In this document: positions 18,258-27,375 of the stretch, one piece after another | How positions within the stretch are numbered: the first letter of the stretch is position 1 | Layout: each line of letters starts with the position of its first letter | NCBI RefSeq assembly: GCF_019649055.1 | Contig: NW_026570617.1 | Coordinates: 1-28,519 of the forward strand | From: Paramacrobiotus metropolitanus | Lineage: Eukaryota > Tardigrada > Eutardigrada > Parachela > Macrobiotidae | DNA: 28,519 bases | Direction: 5' to 3' | Made by a program: the position numbers and the translations under genes | The notes under the pieces: model-generated | What the model saw: the letters and a program-made list of their open reading frames with translations, nothing else | What the model was told of the DNA's origin: nothing | Databases searched by the model: none

Positions 18258-20946
18258 ATGTCAGGAACCTTCTCCCTTTCTCCACGGAATCCTGAGCGAA
18301 CGCAATGGCGAACGACACTTGGAGGAATCGCGGACCAGATGAAGCATATCTTGATCACCGGTGAACTGAGCGATGTGCAGTTCGCTGTCGGGCGTGAGTA
18401 TGGCGACGAGAAGATCTTCTCCGCTCACAAGTTAGTTCAAGTGCCTCTTGAAGTTCCTGAGAACGCCTGATGGAGCTACAACTGACAAGGTGTATATTGC
18501 AGGTTTGTACTAGGCCTGGGCAGCGACGTTTTCTACACTATGTTTAACGGGGGTTTGCCAGAGACTGGCAACAGGCCCATCGATGTCCCGGAGATTCTAC
18601 CCCAGGCTTTCGCCAACATGCTCAAGTACGCACGATTTCTATGAATTATTGGCACAATCATTTGCGTGAGCCGCGGCTTCGCATATGAGGTATGAGGATT
18701 GGTGGGCAAATAGTCTCGTATTAAATGGGGGCATTTTCTTAGGTATCTCTATACTGGTACCTTGGATGAAGAACTCACAGCCGAAGATATCTTGCAAACC
18801 ATTTACTGTGCGGACAAATACAACTTACCGCAGCTGACGGATTTGTGCTTGCACTGCGTTAATACCCACTTCAACGCTGACAACTGTCTGCTCTTCTTGG
18901 AAAAGGTTGGTGGTAAAAAAGTTTAGATTCACAGTGTATGACAAGAAAAGGCAGTTGTTGTCGACGTGAAGCGCACTGAATGTGAGCCAGCTGCGCAGTG
19001 ATATTTATTTTTCCGAAATGCGCACCAACTGTCCTAGTTCCTCTATTCTTTGCCATACCTTTTTTGCTAAGAAATACGGTACAGATTGCATACAACTGAT
19101 AAAAGAATATTCTTCTGCCCAGGTTAAATCTGCACCGCACGATTGCTTTGCTGGTTTATTGGAGAAGTGCCTGGCAGTGGTCGACGCACACGGCCGCGAT
19201 GTTGTGAAGGCGGAGCAGTTCAGCTTGATCGGGCAGGATACGTTGGCAATGATCCTACAGCGCAGTACGTTGGCCGCTGAGGAGAGCATCATCTACGAGG
19301 CCGTGGAGAAGTGGGTTGTCTTTGTTCCACTGTTGTTTGCTGCAACAGTGACTGTTTTGGGGCGGTTACAGGTGGTCTAGGGAAGCCTGTCAGCGGGGCA
19401 ATCTGGAGTCCTCGCAGATCAACCGTCGATGGGTGTTGGGTCCGGCGCTGTTCTTCGTCCGTTTCCCGCTGCTGACCGATGCTCAGTTGATTAGCGGACC
19501 CGTCGCGGTAAGTTGGGGGAAGCAGCATCCTTGTGATGAACTGACTTAGTAACCATAATTCATAATTGTACTACTGTATTATTGATCTGTCAGTTATTAT
19601 CGTATTAATAGATCAGTAGTCATCAGTTGCTCTATTAACAGTCCAGAGTGTTATATTTTCATACGTGACAATCCTATCAAATACTTCGACGTTTTTCGCA
19701 TTCTGGACACTTTCACGATAATATGGTTTTGCGTAAACGAAAACGGTGGAAAAAGTTTGCGTTGTTCCACATCAGAAAACTTGATAATTCGTAATAAAGA
19801 TCGTGAATAAGCATGTTTAAAAACAATACTCTTCCTCTAATCAACTTTTTGAATGATTTATCATTTGTAAATTGTAACAACGCGGAAAGTACCCGTTCTC
19901 TGGTATCTGCTACGCGAATCCATATACGCGAATATCCGCTTTTTGCATTCTGGACACTTTCACAATGTCAAAGTGTCCAGAATGCAAAAAGCGTCGAAGT
20001 ATCCAATTGTGCAATTTAAGGTTAAACAGTCGCATGCTCCCATATCCAGCATTCTATACGCATGCGGCTCACCGCACTTTTGCGACAGCCGGATATTTTG
20101 ACTTACGAGCAGCGATTTCTGGAGAATGTATTCCTGCAGATACCTGAAACATACCATTCCATAGAGAAAATCGGTTCTAATAAGTACTATTTCAGAGTAT
20201 TTCTTTCAGAGTATTTCTTACAACGGGGCAAGGATTATCATTCTTTTGCAATAATTATGTAAAGTATGTATTGCAAAAAGTATATTCTCCGGAAATCGCT
20301 GCTTGTTAGTACGTACAGACTGGTACAGTGCAGCGCGTCGCATGTGTACAGGTACGGGAGTATGCGACCGTTTTGTCTTAAATCTTAACTGCATTTTTGG
20401 CAGAGCGGACTGCTGCTGGATTCCGAGGTGCGGGGTATCTATCAGTTTAAGTATTCCCACTTTGGCTGCCAGCTTCCCTTTCCGACGGAGCCGCGAGAGG
20501 GTACGGTGTTGAACGTCGCCAGCGGCGGCGCCGAATTCACCTACAAGGAGAAAGTGTTCGTTGACGTTGGTTCGCCTGATGATCTCTGGGTTCCCGCACT
20601 GATTGTCGGGATAAGGGGAGCGGAGTTTGCCATTACGCGGGTGGGAGGAGAAACAGTGGAATGGTACGCCATGCACAAGATCGTCCGGGCCTCGGACATT
20701 CTGCAGAAAGGTCAAAAGATTACGCTGTACGGTGAGGTTCGTGAATCGGACGGCACTTATGTTGGTTGCCGCGCGAAAGATGTGCACGTCGTAAAATACG
20801 GTCTGTGCGGTCGCTCCGAGTGGTCAGGACCGCTGTGTGACCTGCGGATGAGTCGCGAACAGATAGCGGAGTGGAAATCCTCCAATGCATCACAGCTGGC
20901 CCATGTCGAATTCCAACGCCGATTACTGAATGATAAACGCTGGTGA
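18258..20946 (+). CDS. Gene F: BTBD6-like BTB-BACK protein with novel C-terminal (R)ASDIL module
   Basis: Six exons: 18258-18430, 18503-18625, 18743-18905, 19123-19310, 19372-19507 and 20404-20946. All are GT-AG and in phase, giving 441 residues with no lesion. BTB covers about 35-153 (SDVQFAVGREYG, FYTMFNGGLPETG, TIYCADKYNLPQL). BACK is about 154-230 (GLLEKCLAVVDAHG, EESIIYEAVEKW). The linker is VLGPALFFVRFPLLTDAQLISG. Exon 6 (residues 262-441) has LPFPTEP, VFVDVGSPDDLWVPALIVGI, HKIVRASDILQKGQKI (RASDIL at 356-361) and LRMSREQIAEWK, and it is 22 residues longer than in G and I. Intron 5 is 896 bp against about 55-85 bp in G, H and I because it contains an insertion. AATAAA at 21257-21262 may end the transcript. 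It is head-to-head with kelch D. Confidence 0.9.
19681..20002. mobile_element. Inverted-repeat insertion in intron 5 of F
   Basis: ATACTTCGACGTTTTTCGCA at 19681 opens a 33-base arm that is complementary, with about three mismatches, to 19970-20002. A third copy of its inner half (GCTTTTTGCATTCTGGACACTTT, 19938-19960) is exactly complementary to 19970-19992, leaving a 9-nt loop, so the right end can fold into a 23-bp perfect hairpin. No clear target duplication is visible. It accounts for part of the extra length of this intron. Confidence 0.6.
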
Positions 20947-22045
20947 CTGATGCAGTTTCACTCCGCCCTGACGCACTCAGTGTTTGTGAATTTTCGAAAT
21001 TTTGTTTGGCGAGTGTTTGAACGGTCGAATCTTGTTATAATTGTTAACTAAATATTTTGCTCGTGCAAGAAACGGATTGTTTGATTTTGTTGTTAATGTC
21101 TCCATTTGGAGTTTGCGTTTGGCCTGATTTTTCGCGATTTGGAATATCATATTCTGCAACAGTGTCTATATAACTGCTGCCTGTTTGCTTGAAGTTATGC
21201 GCACCCGAAATGTTCCGACAGTCAGCACGCATACCAACGATAATTGTCGCCGCTCAAATAAAAGTTATTCTGTTCACAGGAGTAATATTGGGCAATTTTA
21301 ACTTTTGTGACATTTACTGGCAACACGGAAAATGATCCGTGAAATATTATGCGCCGTTCTAGAGTTTGGTCTTGTGCAGACTGTTAATTTTCGGACCAGA
21401 ATAGCAATCCGTCATGCCCTTTGCCCTGCTTACCAGAAAATCCTTGTTTGAACCAGTTTAGGCGCAAAGTGACATTAAGTGCAAATTTACTTGGCGCCCG
21501 TGTAGAAGTTTTCCACTGTTTCTTTTTTATTTTTTCTGACTCCTGGCACTCTGATTTGCAGATGGGTACCGCGCGACGACATATGCACAAGTAGAATGGC
21601 AAATACGTACTCGTATACTTCTATAGGTAAGCAAATTTTGAACTTGTTATTCTTTGCAAGCCGATATCTGGTGGTACTTGGTACTGAATGTGGTTAGCTT
21701 TATTATTATTATTATCACTCTTTATTATTATTTGATAATTTATCAGGAACAAGCACGCACATACTGCAGTGAATATTATACAAATAATATGTCTGCAGTT
21801 GCGTAACGCGTAAGCTGTAATACGCACTATTACAAATTACAGCACAAAATGTCACTTTTTCTTATCTAATGATGAACATCGTACGCAGAACAAATTGCCG
21901 CAACAGGCACACAATCCCCCAAAACGCAAAAGAATTACGACAAAGCTAAGGAACACCAGCGTATTCCAGCTGGTTGCCTTAAACAGAACACTGATTTGGG
22001 AAGTGGCCAGGTTTTTACTTTTCAGGAAGCAGCTGCACCCGAAAT
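20947..22045. other. Junction between block 1 and block 2
   Basis: This holds the 3' flanks of F and E. It contains a possible F polyadenylation signal (AATAAA at 21257-21262), a TTA-rich microsatellite at about 21700-21735 (whose complement offers AATAAA for E), and at 21795-21965 the sequence homologous to the 3' flank of D at 13640-13805. No gene was recognised. Confidence 0.5.
21795..21965. repeat. Left edge of duplicated block 2 (3' flank of E)
   Basis: This is the counterpart of 13640-13805, with shared runs GATGAACATCGTA, TTGCCGCAACA.GCACACAAT and GGAACACCAGCG. Similarity continues into the final kelch exons of E and D. Confidence 0.7.
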
Positions 22046-24418
22046 TCAAGGTTTCTTGTTATGCAGTTTCGGGATTTCGGCCACGCAGCAACCAAAGCCC
22101 CACGTTCCAACCGGCAGCTGGTTTCACGGATCATCCATGTATCCGAAGATATGTTGTATACGTTGATCGATTTCTCAACAGTTGCACTGATGCCTCCCAG
22201 AACATAGATTTTGTCGCCAATGCAACAAGCTCTAGCGGAATTCAGCGGACGGCGCAAATTACCTACAAGAAAGGATAATCCAGTATCCATGATTCGCATA
22301 AAAAGCCGCAAACTGGACAACATCAACAGAACACACATTTTTTGGTCCACTGTTGGGTTTCCGGATTAAAAGCCTCTACACAGCTCAAACTGCGTACACC
22401 GTCGTTTCCACCTAGCAAGCAACTGTTATACGATCGTAGCAAAGGAAAAACTCTAAGGCTACTACTAAATAGCGATATTCTGGTACCGATAACGTAAATC
22501 CATCCGGATGGATCCCGCGCAGGCTGATGCGCTATATCGTCCAGTTGGCATTCTGGGCAGCTCACTCCAAACATCCGCTTTCGTGTCGTAACAGTATGCT
22601 GCATTGGTAAAACTAAGACAGTCAGATATAGACTTGGAGCCTCCAAACACGAACAGTCGACCATCGAAGCTGAAGACGGCTGACTTCGTCAACGGCGTTG
22701 GCAAGGATGCCACGTACATCCACTGATTGCTAAGCACATCGTATCGCTCCACAGATGCTAAGGTTCGGTAATGGTTGTCAAGACCCCCCACGACGTAAAT
22801 GTGATCGCCAGCCGAGGCAATACCCAGATCACGTCGTCCAGTGACTCCAGTCTGCATCGGCGCTACACAGTTCCATACAGCCAGAGCGCTGTCATAGCGT
22901 AATGTCAGCGGCGTCACATCCCCCCTCCGAAAACCGCGGATCCCGCCGCACAGGAACACGGCGCGGTTGCTGACAGCCAGACCGACATTGGCCACCCTGT
23001 ACGGCAGCGGTGCTAATTTCGTCCATTGTGCAGTGTCAGGATTGAAGTATTCCACGCTGTCCAGCAGAACGGACCAGGTCGAATCTACATGACCGCCGGC
23101 GCAGACGATAACGCTTTGGCATCCTACGAATCAAGTCAAAACTATGCTAATGCGAACATATGCACCGTTTTACTATCTCTTCGTTACTGCGTAGTCCGTG
23201 GGTTTCGGTAGGAAGGACCTCTGAAACTTTACCATAAGATTCTCTTGCCGTGTAAATTGTGGAGGATGCCTGGTTGATGGTTCCAGGCAAAACTTTCAAG
23301 TGTTCTGTCGGACGGAGCGCATTTTCTGCTCTCGAACGATCCGAAGAGGCGTTAATGCAGGCCAGAAAGTACTCGTCACGACATTGTGGACTGAGATGCG
23401 ACTGTCGAATATGCTGCAGTATCTCCCATAATTCCCAGCGTCGCTGCTCAAAATCGTGATGCAGCCACCGTGCAATGGCGCCAAATACGTCGTCCTCATG
23501 CGGCACACACAAGACGTCGCAGCGGATCAGGTCGACAATCTGTCAATTTTCAACGACTTAGTTGGTCATTATGGAATTTTCTCGTATATTTTAACTCGAT
23601 GAGGTGAATCTTGTTATGCTGATAGTAACAAGTTAAGTACCAGAACAGCTTACCACATTTTTTGGCACCTCCAAAAATTCGGGATTTTGCGAGATGTCGG
23701 AAAAAGTTTGAGAACACAGGCCTTAGCCTTGTCGGCTAGCTTTGGATTTGTGTGCGCATCGGAATCGGCGAGACAGTACAGCATCAGGCAGTTGCAGACG
23801 TGCATGTGCTCTTCCATGAACGTCCAGCAGGTGTCCACGACGGAGCAATCAGCAATGACTGGACGTTGCTTGCAGTGACGACAATGTCCTCCGTGTAGCA
23901 GTACTCAATTAGCCTGTGCAGCAAAACGTCGAACATCATAAGTTCATAATCAGAGAACGCCCATCATTCGTGGCAAAAACAAATAAAGACACTGCTCTGT
24001 ACACACTCAACGCAAGTCATATTTGCATTTACAAAGATCGAGCATCATCACAATCGAAAAGTTAGTTTGCACAACACGGTCACCACCTAGTTTGCGAAGT
24101 TGGTAACTCACTGGGACAGATCCGTGTGGGAGATGTTGTGTAGCTGAATAACCTTCTGCGTGGATTCCTTCATTCCCGAAAGGAACATGGTGCGGAAATA
24201 GGAGCTGCGCACACTGAGGACACTGCGATGACACGGAATCCCAGCAGAATCCGCTTCGGCACCATGCAGCCCACATCACAGAACGCTCGTGAGGCTCGCA
24301 GATTCTGCCATTCCTGGCGCAGATCCCCGTTACTCGCCCCAATCCGCGTCATACTCTTATCTTGCCGAGAAAGGCTGCCATTCTGATCGATTTGCTCACC
24401 AGCCCTCTTGGCTGCCAT
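22046..24418 (-). pseudogene. Gene E: KLHL-like gene with multiple small indels
   Basis: Minus-strand exons: 24418-24112, 23913-23654, 23539-23233, 23123-22487, 22411-22337 and 22262-22046, all with GT-AG borders matching D. The domains are BTB, BACK (CVPHEDDVFGAIARWLHH, intact Trp) and Kelch (LAPLPYRVANVGLAVSN, VGGLDNHYRTLASVERYD). Lesions compared with C and D: a 1-nt deletion after FCDV in exon 1 (307 against 308 nt, near 24271); a 22-nt deletion removing AAFLDIGT in exon 2 plus a further 1-nt deletion before the DISQNPEF segment (260 against 283 nt); one extra base near 22500 in exon 4; and a 1-nt deletion in the last exon near RET/SC. Splice sites survive although the frame does not, pointing to fairly recent loss. 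It is head-to-head with G. Confidence 0.88.
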
Positions 24419-25071
24419 CCTCAGGGAATACGTGGTATCACTCTACAAAGTACAAACAGCAAAATTCATGTAGATATCACATAATCAACGGCCTGTCATC
24501 CTGTGTTCAGCAGTTCCCAACTTACTAGTATCGATCGCGACAGAAAAAGGTCTGTGAAAAAACTACGCAGGTAAAAGAAAATGGAAAAGCAGGTTTTCAA
24601 AGTATGAAGTTTCAAATCACTTCTACTTTCTGATGTTAAGTGCCGCGCTACACATTTTGCACTGTTACTTGTGGCTTGTGCTGCTGTACAAAAGCTGCTG
24701 TTATTGAGAGCTTCCCGGATCGTTACCTCCCTGATGCGGCAGTGTTGTTTAAACGTCTTTTAAGCTTTTCGTTCGAGTTGCGTTCGTATCACCGTGCTGT
24801 CGACTGGTGACTGAAGACAGATGTGCTGCAGACGTGCAGTCAACATTTTCCACTTCATTTTTTCACTCTCCGATTATTTTCTTTGAAACGTCTGATTTTA
24901 AAAGTTACTGGCAAACTCAGGTAATAAGACATTAGCGTGTCGACATTGGTTGACTGAACTGCACACCGGATTCATTCTCTTTCTTGTTTCTCTGAAGCAA
25001 CCAGTCACCGCCGTTTTGGTTTGTTTGAAGATTACCATTCCTGTATTTTGGATTTCCTGCCTCTTTGAGTC
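24419..25071. promoter_or_regulatory. E/G bidirectional intergenic region
   Basis: This 653-bp gap separates the E start from the ATG-like site at 25072. The D/F gap is 1,231 bp, which becomes 656 bp once the 565-bp element and one 10-bp duplicate are taken away, so the two promoter regions are the same size. The kelch leader complement lies at about 24419-24455, a block shared with D at 24488-24620 and the block shared with F at 24723-24755. It is probably a shared divergent promoter. Confidence 0.55.
24723..24755 (+). promoter_or_regulatory. Conserved block upstream of G
   Basis: This matches 17956-17987 upstream of F with only a few differences (CTCCCTGATG(T/C)GGCAGTGT and a TTTAAAC core). 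The surrounding bases are much less alike, which argues that the block itself is constrained. Confidence 0.45.
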
Positions 25072-25109
25072 ATGTCAAGCCGTTCCTCTGTTCCTGCACA
25101 GCCTTCCGA

Positions 25110-26674
25110 ATGGCGAAGCACGCTTCCAGGAATGGTGATCTTCTGCAACATATTCTGGCTAGTGGGGAGATGAGCGATGTACAGTTCGCCGTCGGACGTA
25201 AGCATGGTCCAGTGCAGATCTTCTCTGCGCACAAGCAAGTCCACACGGCACTCGATGTTTACTCATTCATTCTGACAACGGTAATCGATGCTGTTCTGCA
25301 GGTTTGTACTCTCGCTGACCAGTGATGTCTTCTACACCATGTTCAATGGAGGTCTGGCTGAAAGCGGTGACAGCCCGATCAGTATCCCGGAGATCCTGCC
25401 CGACGCATTCGCTAACATGCTCAAGTACGTGTATCGCGGTGTATACATGTGGACTGCTTCGCAACGAAAAGGATTACCGATCACGAGCAAACGTATAGTG
25501 TATGCTGGTTTCTTGTTTCAGATTTCTGTACACGCGTTCACTGAATGGAGAATTAACAGAGGACAACGTCTTCCAGACGATGTACTGTGCTGACAAGTAC
25601 AATCTGCCGTTGCTGCTGGAACTGTGCCTCAAGTTCGTCAACACCCACCTGAAGGCCGACAACTGTCTCATGTTCCTGGAGAAGGTTGTTATTTGCGCTT
25701 AAGCCGCCGTTGTGGACCGTAACTAACTTTGTTTGATCAGCGCTTTTTCCGAGCAGGCTAAACACTCGATGCTGGAATGCACGGCTGGTTTTGTGGACAA
25801 CTGCTTGGTGTTCATCGACGCACATGGCTCCGCTGTTTTGCAGTCGGAGCAGTTCAGCGCTGTCGGACGAGATATCTTGGAGATGGTTGTGCAGCGCAGT
25901 ACGTTGTCTGCCGACGAAAATATCGTCTACACGGCCGTGGAGAAGTAGGCTAGAACCGGGAGCTGCGAAACGCTTCAAAATATACCGTTTTTGTTGTGAT
26001 TCGTAGGTGGTCGGTAAACGCTTGTGTCCGGGATAATCTAGAGCCTTCGCCAACCAGCCGTCGTGAAATGTTGGGACCGGCGCTGTTTCTTGTCCGCTTT
26101 CCTTTGCTGAGCGACGCGCAACTGGCCAATGGACCGGTCAAAGTACGCTGCCCAAAAGCTCTGTTGTATTTGTGCAATATTAATTGCAGTTTTGCAGAGT
26201 GGTCTGCTGTTGGACTCCGAACTGCGGGAGATTTACCGGTTTAAGCATTCCGACACAAAACCATCACTCCCCTTCCCGACGGAGTTTCGAAAAGGCTCCA
26301 TTCGGCGAACGGAAAGCTGCCCCACGGAACTGCGTTTCCAAGTGTTCGCGGACTTTGATGGTACTGGAGCGTACTGGCATCTTGGAAAGGTCGTGAAGAT
26401 GGCGGACGATGGAGAGGATTGCTTGGTTGTGCAGAATGAGCCAACAGACCCCAAAAGGTGGATTGCCGTAAGCCGGCTGGTCTGGGCTTCTGATATTCTG
26501 AAGAACGGGCAAAAGATCATGTGCTTGGATAGGGAGGTCTCGTATGTGGCTTGTCAAGGGTGCGCTGAACACATTGTTGACTACGGGAACCGCAATTACA
26601 TGCCACGTCCATTTTACTACCTGGGCATGAGTCGTGCCCAGATGGCGGCCTGGAAAGCGTCCATGGCCCAGTAG
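25110..26674 (+). CDS. Gene G: BTBD6-like BTB-BACK protein with (W)ASDIL C-terminal module
   Basis: Six exons: 25110-25234, 25302-25424, 25522-25684, 25757-25944, 26007-26142 and 26198-26674, for 403 residues. Intron 1 has a GC donor (CACAA|GCAAGT); the rest are GT-AG. BTB is about 15-137 (SDVQFAVGRKHG, FYTMFNGGLAESG, YCADKYNLPLLLELCLKFV). BACK is about 138-215 (CLVFIDAHGSAVLQSEQF, ADENIVYTAVEKW), and the linker is MLGPALFLVRFPLLSDAQLANG. The last exon (246-403) carries LPFPTEF, RLVWASDILKNGQKI, HIVDYGNRNYMPRPF and MSRAQMAAWK. The ATG at 25072 that matches the starts of F and H runs through QPSEWRSTLPG and then out of frame, so I use the ATG at 25110, giving a short new N-terminus. Confidence 0.84.
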
Positions 26675-27375
26675 TTGCGTGCAGGCAGAGTAGTAGTTCA
26701 GTTTTTTTGCGCTCTTCCGAGCGCCTTTTCTTGTTTTGTAGTCGTTGATTAGCATCAGAATTGTATAACTGCTGCCTTGCTTCTTTTTTACTTGGCCTTG
26801 TACTCCGTACGTTTCTTGCCATAGAATTTTCGTTAAGGTCATTGAGTGTTTTGAATGTGTGGGGCAGTCGGCTCTGTGCGGCATATTATGTAAGTATCCA
26901 AATGATCAACCCATTTTCACGCTTTTAACCGCGGTATGGTAATTCACTCTAATCGCATTTGAGATTTGAAATGCGGCTAGTAATTTGGATTACAAACAAC
27001 ATGAGATTGCCTTTCCAGCAGCAAGCCTAGAATTCTGAACGCATGCGGCGCAGAGCACTTGTGCGTTGTACGAACTAGATCATACAATTTTGACTTAGTC
27101 GTACAGTGCCCTGCAGCGAAACCTGATTAGGTGTTATTTGCAGCTGATACAAGCGCACGTATTAGTTCGAGTACTTACTATACGATGCTGTATGGTCACC
27201 AGCTGCAGAGAGACTGGCCTTCCTCATGGCTCATAATATATTATCGTTGTCGTCCAAAAGCGCATTAAAGATTGGTTGCATTTTTTCGATCGTGAATTTA
27301 TATTGCATGATCTAGGTTGCGCCTCCAGGTAAGACTGATCTGGGAGATCTTACTGGGAGTGTTCACCATTCAGCC
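26675..27375. other. Interval between G and H
   Basis: About 700 bp without a gene. A stretch at about 27030-27105 (TTCTGAACGCATGCGGCGCAGAGCAC.TGTGCG, later TTTTGACTTA) resembles 20055-20105 in intron 5 of F, which suggests a dispersed repeat. The 3' part should contain the H promoter, but the CTCCCTGATG block of F and G was not seen. There is no kelch partner upstream of H. Confidence 0.45.

Noticed and set aside
20218-20787. Long open frame on the minus strand opposite the last exon of F
   Set aside because: It is the antisense shadow of a conserved coding exon; a similar shadow exists opposite G (26264-26884), and neither reads as a known protein.
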